The notes: generated by a model not told the origin, from the letters alone. A stretch of 64,000 bases of DNA from Dyadobacter jiangsuensis (GCF_003014695.1 NZ_PYAS01000012.1:124001-188000), one strand, 5' to 3'; shown: positions 54,001 to 62,190, counted from the stretch's first letter. A program made the numbers and translations.

Positions 54001-54549
54001 GTCCGTACTGGCGAGGATATGGAGGGGGACGACAAGATCGGAAGCTATGAAGGCCGGTTTGGCTTTGCAGGTAATTTCCAAAAAGCATCGCTGGAATTAA
54101 ACCGCCCGAATGAAGGAGGAAGTAATGCGAGCGCAACCACCCAGTCTGCTTCGAAAGCGGTTGCTTCCAATGCAACGGTGATCGAGCTGAAAGTAGAAAA
54201 AGAGATTATGCAGTATGATAAAAAGCTGATCACCGCGAAGGCGGGTCAGAAAGTGGTCATCAACCTCGAAAACCCCGACGGGATGCAGCATAACCTGCTC
54301 ATCATTAAACCGGGTACTTTACAGAAAGTAGGTAAGGCTGCGGATGAACTTCTTACTAATCCGAAAGCCGCTGAAATGCAGTATGTTCCGAAGATTCCGG
54401 AAGTGCTGTTTTCGACCAGGCTGGTGAATACAGGAGAAACAGTCACCTTGGAATTTACTGTGCCTAATGAGCCCGGCGATTATCCTTATGTGTGCACATT
54501 CCCGGGCCACTGGCGTGGTATGAACGGGATCCTGCGGGTGACCAAATGA
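51019..54549 (+). CDS. Multidomain lipoprotein: ThuA, PVC-type dehydrogenase, HEAT, lectin-like and cupredoxin domains
   Basis: A 1176-residue exported protein. The signal ends LLVGLMALACAKS (lipobox). Residues about 37-240 are a ThuA domain (AEVLFLGHNSKHHDSGKYAP, GLIPIHSASGCF). About 275-690 is the PVC-type membrane-bound dehydrogenase propeller (IPAGFEIQLFASEPDITNPIAMSWDERGRLWVVE, PDGAVWVADWYN). HEAT-like helices follow (about 700-860), then a concanavalin/LamG-like region (about 890-1035). The C-terminal 110 residues are a cupredoxin with type 1 copper ligands H1091, C1159, H1164 and M1168. Related proteins often end in cytochrome c; here copper replaces haem. It probably oxidises a sugar or glycan in the periplasm. 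Confidence 0.85.
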   Translation: MRNYIALLLVGLMALACAKSKPGAPAVKAGASKGRRAEVLFLGHNSKHHDSGKYAPWLSVKLFKSGINMSYTTNPNDINPENLAKYDGLIIYANHDSLSPSQESAMKAFVEGGKGLIPIHSASGCFRNSSWYIKTIGGQFASHKTGTFKNTILKPEHQVMKGITDFQTWDETYVHKNLNPDNTVLGERVEGDVHEPYTWMRNEGKGRVFYTAYGHEDSTWTNKGFLDLVRNGVLWAIGDKVQAQIAALNLPDVDIYNSDTISHYTKRHVVPKMQESLSPAESNKLTQIPAGFEIQLFASEPDITNPIAMSWDERGRLWVVESVDYPNTFKETDGASNDRIKICEDTNGDGKADKFTVFADKLNIPTSMVFSNGGIIVSMAPDFVFLKDTNGDDVADVREVIMTGWGKNDTHAGPSNLQYGFDNKIWGVLGYSGFNGTINGKKMNFSQGVYHFSPDGKNFEYLGNSSNNTWGLGVTEDNNVFLSTANNTHSAFYSMPGRLMQRTLGEEQPSVQSVQKIDGHYDAHAVTPNLRQVDVVGGFTSAAGHHFYTARNYPKEYWNRTAFVTEPTIRLIHKAILEPDGAGFKEKDGWNFMASSDEWFGPVQAEVGPDGAVWVADWYNFIIQHNVFVPAQSPSKFILPFEEQPHGPGNAFSSPMRDLNHGRVYRIVYKNGKKSPALKLSKDDLPGLVAALENDNMFWRMTAQRLLVESKKLSVLPDLYKIINNPKVDEIGLNSPAVHALWTLHGLGVLDGSNAEALQVVSKALTHPAAGVRKAAASVLPKQEQSFGILEKGMKDANLNTRLSVFVAIAELPASEKAGTAIYQASLDEQNAKDPWLSRAILAAAIQHEKGFLASAGKQSQPSGLAEQVTDALSREVYPLGRRNTLQFPPDVSGKEITIRATITKGRDRALQGFIAGQGGKDGGYALYIQDGKLIMAVKQHGMLSQAATTDALPDKFDAVASLTQGGNIRIEIDGKEAATGKAHMLFNAPLGNSVRTGEDMEGDDKIGSYEGRFGFAGNFQKASLELNRPNEGGSNASATTQSASKAVASNATVIELKVEKEIMQYDKKLITAKAGQKVVINLENPDGMQHNLLIIKPGTLQKVGKAADELLTNPKAAEMQYVPKIPEVLFSTRLVNTGETVTLEFTVPNEPGDYPYVCTFPGHWRGMNGILRVTK

Positions 54550-54586
54550 CCGATTTTATAAACGCTTAACTCATAATATTCAGAAA

Positions 54587-55324
54587 ATGGCCCGTTCAAA
54601 CTTGAAAATCATTGCCTCGTTATTGCTTCTGTTAGCCATGGTTGCGAATAATGTACTCGCGGAGGTGAACCCCGGAAAGAAAAAGGCGATCCGCGTGCTG
54701 CTGGTAGGCGGCGGCTCTTCGCATGACTTCGACCGGTGGTACAAGCAGGAAGATGTGCAAACGCTGCAAAAAGGCGGCCTGGCGACGGTGGAATACACCA
54801 GCGATCCGTCGACGATACTGGCGAAGCTGAAAGACATCGACGTGTTGTACCTCTCCAACAACCAACCCATTGCGGACGAAGCTACCCGCAAAGCCATTTT
54901 TGCATTTGTGGATGCCGGAAAAGGCCTGGTACTGGCGCACCCCGCGCTGTGGTACAACTGGGCCGACTGGCCGGAATACAACCAGAAGCTGGTTGGCGGT
55001 GGCTCTAAGGGACATGACAAATACGGGCCGTTTGAAGTAACCATTACCCAAAAACACCCGGTTACGAAGGGTTTAGCAGCGAGTTTCAAATTGGATGATG
55101 AGCTGTATTACTTCAAACCAGATGCGGCCGGAACGCCCATCGAAGTGCTTGCAACGGCCAAAGCGGAAACTTCTGACAAAGTTTTCCCAAGCATTTTCAT
55201 TGTAAAGTATCCAAAGGGAAGGATAGTAGGGATAGCATTGGGGCATGATGCCAAATCGCACACTATTGAACCTTATCAGATTATTTTAAGAAATGCTATA
55301 TCATGGGCAGCGGGGAGTAAATAA
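54587..55324 (+). CDS. Secreted ThuA domain protein
   Basis: A 245-residue exported protein with signal peptide LKIIASLLLLLAMVANNVLA. The ThuA domain (trehalose-utilisation-like, class I glutamine amidotransferase fold) shows IRVLLVGGGSSHDFDRWYKQED, IDVLYLSNNQPIADEATRKAIFAFVDAGKGLVLAHPALWYNW, HPVTKGLAASFKLDDELYYF and GIALGHDAKSHTIEPYQIILRNAISWA. The catalytic Cys of amidotransferases is absent, as usual in ThuA. ThuA with a Gfo/Idh/MocA enzyme is linked to 3-keto-disaccharide metabolism in other bacteria. It lies 37 bases after the large multidomain gene. Confidence 0.9.
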   Translation: MARSNLKIIASLLLLLAMVANNVLAEVNPGKKKAIRVLLVGGGSSHDFDRWYKQEDVQTLQKGGLATVEYTSDPSTILAKLKDIDVLYLSNNQPIADEATRKAIFAFVDAGKGLVLAHPALWYNWADWPEYNQKLVGGGSKGHDKYGPFEVTITQKHPVTKGLAASFKLDDELYYFKPDAAGTPIEVLATAKAETSDKVFPSIFIVKYPKGRIVGIALGHDAKSHTIEPYQIILRNAISWAAGSK

Positions 55325-55347
55325 CATTGATCGATAATGCTATTTAT

Positions 55348-55403
55348 CAATCATTCAATCTTTCAATCATTCAATCATTCAATCATTCAATCATTCAATC
55401 TTT
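55348..55403. repeat. 8-bp tandem repeat, seven units
   Basis: Seven exact-length units: CAATCATT five times and CAATCTTT twice (second and seventh units). It starts 24 bases after the ThuA stop codon. Confidence 0.95.
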
Positions 55404-55433
55404 GCTCTAAACAAACTCCCTTGCTCACTCTGT

Positions 55434-55453
55434 CCGTCGATTAAAATCGACGG
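55434..55453. repeat. Perfect palindrome P1
   Basis: CCGTCGATTAAAATCGACGG: 9-base arms around two A. Similar CCGTCGRTT palindromes are, from memory, frequent in intergenic Bacteroidota DNA. Confidence 0.75.
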
Positions 55454-55527
55454 CAATGGGATTTGAAAAGATGATCATAGAGCTGCCAAAATTCGCCGAT
55501 GATCAAATACAATCCCCTAATCTATTG

Positions 55528-55547
55528 CCCCGGGCTTTATCCCGGGG
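55528..55547. repeat. Perfect palindrome P2
   Basis: CCCCGGGCTTTATCCCGGGG: 7-base GC arms with a 6-base spacer. It is closely related to P3 and lies on the other side of the GA tract. Confidence 0.75.
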
Positions 55548-55559
55548 ATCAGAGAGAAA

Positions 55560-55605
<46 letters not shown>

Positions 55606-55683
55606 CTGAGAGAGACAGTCTGAGAGAAAGCATCAAAAGAGCCGCAGGCTCGACAAAACAAAGCAAATCAATCCATTTCTTAA

Positions 55684-55703
55684 CCCCGGGTTTCAACCCG
55701 GGG
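55684..55703. repeat. Perfect palindrome P3, just before the oxidoreductase start
   Basis: CCCCGGGTTTCAACCCGGGG: 9-base arms with a 2-base loop, 16 bases upstream of ATG 55720. It shares CCCCGGGNTTTNANCCCGGGG-like structure with P2. As RNA it would be a very stable hairpin next to the translation start. Confidence 0.75.
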
Positions 55704-55719
55704 ACTAACCAAAGCAGCA

Positions 55720-56838
55720 ATGAGCGACAAGCAAATCACAGTAGTTATCGTGGGTATGGGTTTCGGGAAAGAGTTTATCCCTATTTATCAAAGCCACCCG
55801 AATATCAAAGCGGTGGGGATCTGTACCCGCAGCAAACAAACCCGCGACGAGCTGACAGCCAAGTTCAATCTCGACCCTAACCTGGTTTTCGAACATTTCG
55901 AAGACGTTCCCAAGCGCGACGACGTGGATGCGATACACGTGGTAACACCCGTACCCGATCACGCACGTATGACGCTGGCATCACTGAATGCCAATAAACA
56001 TACCGCTTGCACCATTCCTATGGCCATGACCGTTGAGGATTGCAAGGCTATTGTGGAAGCCAAACGCCGCTCGGGCAAAGTGTATATGATGATGGAAACC
56101 GCATTGTATACCCGCGAATTCCTGTACGGCCTGAACCTCGCGCAAACCGGTCAGCTCGGTCGCATTCAGTTTGTACGCGGCTCGCACATCCAGGATATGA
56201 GCATGGAGGGCTGGGGCGAATACTGGAAGGGTTACCCGCCGATGCTCAACGGCACGCACGCCATTTCCCCGCTTTTGAAAATTAATAATACCATTGCCGA
56301 AACCGTAGTTTGCCACGGGTCGGGCCGTTTGAGCGAAGACCTCGCAAGCCGTTACGGATCACCATTTGCCGTGGAGACAGCCACTTTTACGTTGCGTGGC
56401 ACCGATGTAGTAGCCGAAGCAACCCGCTCGCTGTTCGACGTGGTTCGCCAGTACCGGGAGAGCTACGATGTGTACGGCACCAAAATGTCGTTCGAATGGG
56501 AGCAGTTACAGGATGAGGAGCACGTGGTATTCGATGGCGGTGAAAACGCGTCGCGCATTAACGTGCCTGACACCGATGATCTGCTGATCGAGCCTATCAA
56601 GCATTTTACCAAACGTGAGAAGATCGACGATCCGAACCACGTATCGTTTCTCCAGGGCGCAGGTCACGGCGGTTCTCACCCGCATTTGGTGCAGGAATTC
56701 GTGGCGGCGATTGTGGAAGGCCGCGATTCGGCGGTGGATGCGGCATTGGCTGCCAACTACACCTGCGCGGGCATTTGCGCACACGAGTCGGCCATGAAGG
56801 GCGGCATTCGTGTGAATGTGCCGAGTTTTGAAGAATAA
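55720..56838 (+). CDS. Gfo/Idh/MocA-family oxidoreductase
   Basis: A 372-residue NAD(P)-dependent sugar oxidoreductase without a signal peptide, so cytoplasmic. The Rossmann motif is VVIVGMGFGKEF, followed by ICTRSKQTRDELTAKF and AIHVVTPVPDHARMTLASLNANKHTACTIPMAMTVEDC. The usual EKP-type lysine (xKP) position reads CTIPMAM, so the standard EKP motif is missing. Later GHGGSHPHLVQEFVAAIVEGRDSAVDA is a typical family end. Together with ThuA proteins and the epimerase-like neighbour it could make or use 3-keto sugars. A perfect terminator follows. Confidence 0.9.
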   Translation: MSDKQITVVIVGMGFGKEFIPIYQSHPNIKAVGICTRSKQTRDELTAKFNLDPNLVFEHFEDVPKRDDVDAIHVVTPVPDHARMTLASLNANKHTACTIPMAMTVEDCKAIVEAKRRSGKVYMMMETALYTREFLYGLNLAQTGQLGRIQFVRGSHIQDMSMEGWGEYWKGYPPMLNGTHAISPLLKINNTIAETVVCHGSGRLSEDLASRYGSPFAVETATFTLRGTDVVAEATRSLFDVVRQYRESYDVYGTKMSFEWEQLQDEEHVVFDGGENASRINVPDTDDLLIEPIKHFTKREKIDDPNHVSFLQGAGHGGSHPHLVQEFVAAIVEGRDSAVDAALAANYTCAGICAHESAMKGGIRVNVPSFEE

Positions 56839-56850
56839 TTTATCCTCATA

Positions 56851-56881
56851 AAAAAGCCAGGCCTCAAAAACCTGGCTTTTT
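56851..56881 (+). terminator. Rho-independent terminator
   Basis: AAAAAGCCAGG (56851-56861) and CCTGGCTTTTT (56871-56881) form a perfect 11-bp stem with a 9-base loop and terminal T-run, 12 bases after the oxidoreductase stop. The next gene starts only 18 bases later. Confidence 0.92.
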
Positions 56882-56899
56882 GCTAAAACCTGACCCCTT

Positions 56900-57772
56900 A
56901 TGCTATTCGGAGCCAGCACATTCATCTGGGTATCGCCGTTTTCGACGGCCAATATAGACCTCCTTGCCAAGGTCAAAAACATGGGTTACGACATCATCGA
57001 AATAGCCGTGGAAGATACCCGGATTATCGACTGGAAGCTCATTAAAGAGACCGCCCGCGACCTCGACTTGAAAATCACCATCAGCGGTGCATTCGGGCCC
57101 GAGCGGGATATTTCAAGTACCGATCCGGCATTCCGCAAGATCGGGAAGCAGTACATTATCGATTGCATACGTATTGCGGAGCAAATGGGAAGCCCGTTAT
57201 TCGGCGGGCCATTGTATTCGGCAGTAGGCAAAACACGCATTGTTTCCCCAGAGCAGAAAAAGCAGGAGCGTGAATGGTGTGTGGATATTCTGAAAGAAGT
57301 AAGTCAAATCGCCGGAGATTGCGGCGTAACACTCGGTTTGGAGCCGCTGAACCGCTTTGAAACCGACATGGTCAACACGGTCGATCAGGCACTGTCGATT
57401 TTGGAAGAGGTAGGAAATCCGAACCTGAAAATCGTGCTCGATACTTTCCATTCGAATATCGAGGAAAAAGATATTCCGGCTTCGATCAGGAAAATCGGGA
57501 AAGAATTGCTTTGTCATGTACAAGGCAACGAAAGCGATCGCGGTACGCCGGGAACCGGTCATCTGGAATGGCAGGGCATTCAGGAAGCGCTGACCGAAAT
57601 CGGTTATGACGGTGCGGTGGTGATCGAAACCTTCGGACAACCCTCCAAAGAACTCGCGCGCGCGGCTTGCATCTGGCGGCCATTGGCCAACAGCGCCGAC
57701 GAACTCGCCGAAGAAGGGCTCGCCTTCTACCATAAAATGTTTGTTCCAACACACTCAGCTATCAATGCGTAA
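56900..57772 (+). CDS. TIM-barrel sugar epimerase, D-tagatose/D-psicose 3-epimerase-like
   Basis: A 290-residue member of the xylose-isomerase-like AP endonuclease 2 fold. Metal ligands of ketose 3-epimerases can be assigned: E148 (LGLEPLNRFETD), D181 (IVLDTFHSN), H206 (LLCHVQGNESDRGTPGTGHLEW) and E243 (VVIETFG). The start MLFGASTFIWVSPF also matches the family. It would epimerise a ketose at C3 or act on a related keto-sugar. It has no signal peptide. Its end overlaps the next start by 8 bases, so the two are translationally coupled. Substrate unknown. Confidence 0.88.
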   Translation: MLFGASTFIWVSPFSTANIDLLAKVKNMGYDIIEIAVEDTRIIDWKLIKETARDLDLKITISGAFGPERDISSTDPAFRKIGKQYIIDCIRIAEQMGSPLFGGPLYSAVGKTRIVSPEQKKQEREWCVDILKEVSQIAGDCGVTLGLEPLNRFETDMVNTVDQALSILEEVGNPNLKIVLDTFHSNIEEKDIPASIRKIGKELLCHVQGNESDRGTPGTGHLEWQGIQEALTEIGYDGAVVIETFGQPSKELARAACIWRPLANSADELAEEGLAFYHKMFVPTHSAINA

Positions 57773-59840
57773 CATCCTGGTTGTTTTCTTGTTGACCATC
57801 TCCGCCGCGCTGCACGCGCAGGTGCCTGTGGATTTAAAGGGTTTTGACAAGAAAAGCGGCGTTCAGGCGAGCGTCAGCGAAGCTATGCTGAATATCGAAT
57901 GGCCCGCCGGCAATGCGGAGACCGGAAAGGTTTCCATTGATTTAAACAAAACAAACCCGCTGATAGGCAGCCTGGGCATTGGTACAAAGGAAAAGCAGTA
58001 TACCATCGCCCGCAACCTGGACCCTGCCATTATCCTCACGGTAGGCAAGCGCGACCTCGTTTCGCAGAATGGCTGGAATATTTTCTTCGATAAAACCGCT
58101 TACCTGAAATACCAGAGCTACGCGGTGAAACTCGACAAAACAGATGTAAAAGTGGCGAGCAATGGCTCCCGCACGGAAATTACCGTGAGCGGCGCCCAAG
58201 CCGGGCCATTTTCGGGTGCTATTCAATTCACATTGTACAATGGCAGTCCGTTGATGAACGTCGCGGCTGTAATGTCGACCAACGTCGATTCGTTGGCTGT
58301 GATTTACGATGTCGGGCTGACGTCGCGTGAAACACCGTGGCAGAAGCTTTTCTGGGCTGATACCGAGGATTTCATGCGAAATGTGGCGGTCGCCAAAATG
58401 GATACCGTCGAAATGATGGCCGTGAAGTACCGGACAATCATCGGTCAGGGAAAGGAAGGCAACCTGGCTGTTTTCCCGGCGCCGCACCAGTATTTTTATC
58501 CGCTGGATAATTGCTACAACCTCGAACACATCTGGTACGGTGAGAATTACCGGAACCTGCTGCCGGGTTTCGGCATCGGTATCCGCCACGATTTGCTGGG
58601 TGACCGTCGCTGGGTACCGTGGTTCAATGCGCCTCCGGGGACGCAGCAGCGTTACAATTTCTTTTGCTTGCTGAGCCGCGAGAGAGACGGGAAAGTGCTG
58701 GAAAACGTGAAAGCATTTACGCATTCGGATAAGTATGAGCCGCTGCCGGGTTACTACACGATGTCGAGCCACTTTCACCAGGAGCACGTGGATGATGTGC
58801 TCACGCGTAAGCCGCTGCCGGATATGCCCGGATTTGTAAAGGCATTCAGGAATACGGGCTTGAACATCGTGCATTTGGCCGAATTTCATGGTCCGGGAAG
58901 CCCGCGGGGCCCCGAGGCGAAGCGCTGGCCGGAGCTGAAAATGATGTTTGCCGAATGTGCACGGCTTTCGGGCGGCAATTTCCTGTTACTGCCCGGTGAG
59001 GAACCCAATAACTTTTTTGGGGGGCATTGGATGAATATTTTTCCAAAACCCGTTTACTGGCTCATGTCGCGGGAGAAGGACCAGCCGTTTGTGGAAGACC
59101 ATCCCGAATACGGCAAAGTTTACCGTATTGGCAACAAAGAAGAAATGCTGAAACTATTGGAAATGGAAAACGGCCTTGCGTGGACGGCACATGCGCGCAC
59201 GAAAGGGTCTACCGGGTTTCCCGATAAACATAAGGACGAGGCATTCTATAAATCCGATCATTTCCTGGGCGCTGCCTGGAAGGCCATGCCGGCTGATTTA
59301 TCCCAACCCAAACTCGGTAAACGCGTGCTCGATCTGATGGACGATATGGCCAACTGGGGCTACAAAAAGAATGTCCTCGCCGAGGCGGATTTGTTCCGTA
59401 TTGAGCCAAATTACGAGTTATACGGGCATTTGAATGTCAATTATCTGCAACTCGACCAGCTTCCGAAATTCGAGGAAGGCTGGCAGCCGGTGTTGGATGC
59501 GATGCGGAAAGGGAAGTTTTTCGTAACTACCGGCGAAGTTTTAATCCCTGCATTTAAGGTGAATAATGCCGTGGTAGGTGAAACCGCGAAGCCGGATGCA
59601 AAAGGGAATGTGGAGATTAGCCTCGACGCCAAATGGACTTTCCCGCTCAACCGCGCCGAAGTGATTTCCGGCGATGGCAAGGATGTTTTTCACGACATCA
59701 TTAATTTGAACGACACACAAGCATTCGGTCAGAAGAGTTTTAAATTTACCCAAAACCTGAAAGGCCGGAAATGGTTGCGGGTTGAACTATGGGATGTGGC
59801 TGCCAATGGCGCATTTACCCAGATTATCTGGCTCGAATAA
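57765..59840 (+). CDS. Secreted PHP-like (CehA/McbA-type) putative metallohydrolase
   Basis: A 691-residue exported protein from ATG 57765, with signal peptide MRNILVVFLLTISAALHAQ. The first half (to about residue 340) is beta-rich without a clear family. The second half looks like a PHP-type metal-binding domain: NIVHLAEFHGPGSP, LLPGEEPNNFFGGHWMNIFP, LAWTAHARTKGSTGFPD, AEADLFRIEPNYELYGHLNVNYLQLD and KGKFFVTTGEVLIPAF, with several conserved His and Asp/Glu. The C-terminal 80 residues form a beta-sandwich. It may hydrolyse a phosphate or another ester on a glycan. The family call is moderate; no enzyme activity can be named. Confidence 0.6.
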   Translation: MRNILVVFLLTISAALHAQVPVDLKGFDKKSGVQASVSEAMLNIEWPAGNAETGKVSIDLNKTNPLIGSLGIGTKEKQYTIARNLDPAIILTVGKRDLVSQNGWNIFFDKTAYLKYQSYAVKLDKTDVKVASNGSRTEITVSGAQAGPFSGAIQFTLYNGSPLMNVAAVMSTNVDSLAVIYDVGLTSRETPWQKLFWADTEDFMRNVAVAKMDTVEMMAVKYRTIIGQGKEGNLAVFPAPHQYFYPLDNCYNLEHIWYGENYRNLLPGFGIGIRHDLLGDRRWVPWFNAPPGTQQRYNFFCLLSRERDGKVLENVKAFTHSDKYEPLPGYYTMSSHFHQEHVDDVLTRKPLPDMPGFVKAFRNTGLNIVHLAEFHGPGSPRGPEAKRWPELKMMFAECARLSGGNFLLLPGEEPNNFFGGHWMNIFPKPVYWLMSREKDQPFVEDHPEYGKVYRIGNKEEMLKLLEMENGLAWTAHARTKGSTGFPDKHKDEAFYKSDHFLGAAWKAMPADLSQPKLGKRVLDLMDDMANWGYKKNVLAEADLFRIEPNYELYGHLNVNYLQLDQLPKFEEGWQPVLDAMRKGKFFVTTGEVLIPAFKVNNAVVGETAKPDAKGNVEISLDAKWTFPLNRAEVISGDGKDVFHDIINLNDTQAFGQKSFKFTQNLKGRKWLRVELWDVAANGAFTQIIWLE

Positions 59841-59860
59841 CGATATTAACCAAACCTGAG

Positions 59861-60931
59861 ATGATCAGACCACTCTTATCACTGCTATTACCCCTGATTC
59901 TGACGTGTCCCGGACTGGATGGTCCCGGACCGGATGGTTCCGGACCGGATAGGCCCGGTCCCGGAGACAAGGAATATAAAAACCCGGTTTTCGAACCCAT
60001 TCTCGCCGACCCGACGGTGGTCAAAGCCGACGACGGCTACTTTTACGCCTACGGTACGCAGGACGATTGGGGAGACGGCAATGGTTCACGGCTGATTCCC
60101 ACTGTCCGTTCCAAAGACCTGGTGCATTGGGATTACGTCAAGGAAGCATTCACTAGAAAGCCTGCCTGGAAGGAAAAGGGAGGCATCTGGGCACCCGACG
60201 TGGTGAAAGTAAATGGTAAATACCACATGTATTACGCCTATTCGACCTGGGGTGATGTGAATCCGGGCGTGGGCCTTGCGATAGCGGACTCCCCGGTGGG
60301 CCCGTTCGTGGATCAGGGAAAACTGTTCGATAGCCGGGACGTAGAAGTTCCCAACTCGATCGATCCGTTTTATCTCGAAGCCGACGGTAAAAAATATGTG
60401 TTCTGGGGCAGTTTCAGCGATAAGCCAACGCAGGGTACTTACGGCGTGGAATTGTCCACCGATGGCAAATCGGTACCCGATCTCTCGAAGAAAGTCAAAG
60501 TGGCTGCCGGTGATTTCGAGGCAGTGATGATCCAGAAAAAAGGTGATTACTATTATTTCCTTGGGTCGAAGGAAAGCTGCTGCGAGTTTGAGAAAAGTAA
60601 GTACCATGTGAGAATGGGCCGTTCGAAATCCATTTTCGGGCCGTTTCTGGATCAGGAGGGTAAGGACTTGAAAGAACGCGGTACCGGTACTTTATTGCTC
60701 CATGGAAATGATGTGTATGCCGGGCCGGGGCATAATGCACGCTGGGTTACCGACGATGCAGGTGCCGACTGGCTGTTGTACCATGCCATCAGCAAGGCAG
60801 AACCGCGGGTTTCCAGCGGCGCAAACCGGCGCGTGCTGATGCTGGACAAATTGACCTGGAAAAACGGCTGGCCCGAAATTTCCAATGCAGGGCCAAGCAT
60901 AGAAAACCGGCCTGCACCGCTTTTTAAATAA
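59861..60931 (+). CDS. Glycoside hydrolase family 43 protein
   Basis: A 356-residue exported five-bladed propeller glycosidase. The N-terminus MIRPLLSLLLPLILTC may be a lipoprotein signal (Cys16, though Thr before it is unusual), followed by a short repetitive PGPDG linker. GH43 catalytic residues are the base D50 (ILADPTVVKADDGYFYAYGT), pKa modulator D168 (SIDPFYLEADGKKYVFWGS) and acid E220 (GDFEAVMIQKKGDYYYF). Likely activities are alpha-L-arabinofuranosidase, beta-xylosidase or exo-galactanase; the subfamily cannot be set by eye. ATG 59861 is preferred over an upstream frame. Confidence 0.9.
   Translation: MIRPLLSLLLPLILTCPGLDGPGPDGSGPDRPGPGDKEYKNPVFEPILADPTVVKADDGYFYAYGTQDDWGDGNGSRLIPTVRSKDLVHWDYVKEAFTRKPAWKEKGGIWAPDVVKVNGKYHMYYAYSTWGDVNPGVGLAIADSPVGPFVDQGKLFDSRDVEVPNSIDPFYLEADGKKYVFWGSFSDKPTQGTYGVELSTDGKSVPDLSKKVKVAAGDFEAVMIQKKGDYYYFLGSKESCCEFEKSKYHVRMGRSKSIFGPFLDQEGKDLKERGTGTLLLHGNDVYAGPGHNARWVTDDAGADWLLYHAISKAEPRVSSGANRRVLMLDKLTWKNGWPEISNAGPSIENRPAPLFK
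59908..59967 (+). repeat. 15-bp tandem repeat encoding the GH43 linker
   Basis: Units TCCCGGACTGGATGG, TCCCGGACCGGATGG, TTCCGGACCGGATAG and a fourth degenerate copy. They are in frame and encode PGLDG, PGPDG, SGPDR, PGPGD right after the signal sequence. Confidence 0.9.
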
Positions 60932-60953
60932 CGAAACCAATTCTAAACACCTG

Positions 60954-62120
60954 ATGAAATTGTTAAAAACGACGATCTGGGCTGTTGCGGCCTGCCTCAT
61001 GTTGCAGAACTGCGCCAAGAAAGCCGACGAGAAAAAAGAAGAAGCTGCGGCCCAGGAACAAGCCGCCGCTGGCCGCGAAATATGGACCAAAGAGCAAGCC
61101 AAGGAGTGGTATGGCAAGCAAGGTTGGCTGGTAGGCGCCGATTTCCTGCCCAGCACGGCTATCAACCAGCTCGAAATGTTCCAGGCGGAGTCGTTCGACA
61201 CGGCTACCATCGATAAAGAACTCGGCTGGGCGCAGAATATCGGTATGAACACCATGCGCGTATACCTGCACGATCTGCTTTATCAGCAAGATTCCGCCGG
61301 GTTTATCAAACGCCTCGACACATTTCTGAACATCACGAAAAAACACCATATCAAACCAGTTCTCGTACTGTTCGATTCCTGCTGGGATCCGTTCCCAAAA
61401 CTGGGCAAACAGCGCGATCCTAAGCCCGGTGTCCACAACTCCGGCTGGGTACAAAACCCAGGTTTTGATGCATTGAAGGATAGCACGCAATACCCACGCC
61501 TGGAAAGATACGTGAAAGGTACCGTTGCCGCATTTGCGAACGACGACCGGGTATTGATGTGGGATATCTGGAACGAGCCGGATAACACCAACAACAGTTC
61601 CTACGGTAAAGTGGAATTGCCGAACAAAGTGGACTATGTATTGCCGCTTATGGTAAAATCATTCGAATGGGCGCGTTCGGTGAATCCTTCTCAGCCGCTG
61701 TCATCTGGCGTCTGGGCAGGCGACTGGTCATCACCAGAAAAGCTGAAACCGATCGAAAAAGCGCAGATTGAACAGTCGGATGTTATTACATTCCACAACT
61801 ACGAAAACGCGCAGGAATTTGAGAAGCGCATTGAATGGCTGGAACCGTACGGTCGCCCTTTGATTTGCACAGAATACATGTCGCGTGGAAACGGCAGCTT
61901 CTTCGAAACATCTTTGCCTGTTGCCAAGAAATACAACGTCGGCGCCATCAACTGGGGGCTTGTAGACGGCAAATCGCAAACCATTTACCCTTGGGATAGC
62001 TGGAAAAAGACCTACACCAAAGAGCCGGACCTGTGGTTCCACGATATTTTCAGAAAAGACGGAACGCCTTACAAGCAGGCTGAGGTGGATTTGATTAAGA
62101 AGCTGACTGCTGCTAAATAG
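60954..62120 (+). CDS. GH5-like (cellulase superfamily) lipoprotein
   Basis: A 388-residue lipoprotein: the signal ends ACLMLQNCAKK (Cys20), followed by a Lys/Glu/Ala-rich spacer. The TIM-barrel glycosidase has an acid/base Glu in LMWDIWNEPDN (E208), HNYEN, and the nucleophile candidate in RPLICTEYMSRGN (E307), the clan GH-A arrangement. It resembles proteins annotated as cellulase or beta-xylanase of GH5-like type in Bacteroidota. It starts 22 bases after the GH43 gene and would act on the same polysaccharide at the cell surface. Confidence 0.85.
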   Translation: MKLLKTTIWAVAACLMLQNCAKKADEKKEEAAAQEQAAAGREIWTKEQAKEWYGKQGWLVGADFLPSTAINQLEMFQAESFDTATIDKELGWAQNIGMNTMRVYLHDLLYQQDSAGFIKRLDTFLNITKKHHIKPVLVLFDSCWDPFPKLGKQRDPKPGVHNSGWVQNPGFDALKDSTQYPRLERYVKGTVAAFANDDRVLMWDIWNEPDNTNNSSYGKVELPNKVDYVLPLMVKSFEWARSVNPSQPLSSGVWAGDWSSPEKLKPIEKAQIEQSDVITFHNYENAQEFEKRIEWLEPYGRPLICTEYMSRGNGSFFETSLPVAKKYNVGAINWGLVDGKSQTIYPWDSWKKTYTKEPDLWFHDIFRKDGTPYKQAEVDLIKKLTAAK

Positions 62121-62144
62121 GATTAATTCAGGAAGCCAAGAGGA

Positions 62145-62190
62145 TCAAACGCCCCTGCTCGCTGCACAGCTAGCAGGGCGTTTGATTTTT
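62145..62190 (+). terminator. Terminator at the end of the glycan locus transcript
   Basis: TCAAACGCCCCTGCT (62145-62159) pairs with AGCAGGGCGTTTGA (62172-62185) with one bulged C, then TTTTT. The right arm overlaps the last codons of the convergent 64-residue gene. Confidence 0.85.

Noticed and set aside
56851..56899. Hairpin considered as a riboswitch before the epimerase gene
   Set aside because: It is a perfect 11-bp stem with T-run 12 bases after the preceding stop, which is simply a terminator.
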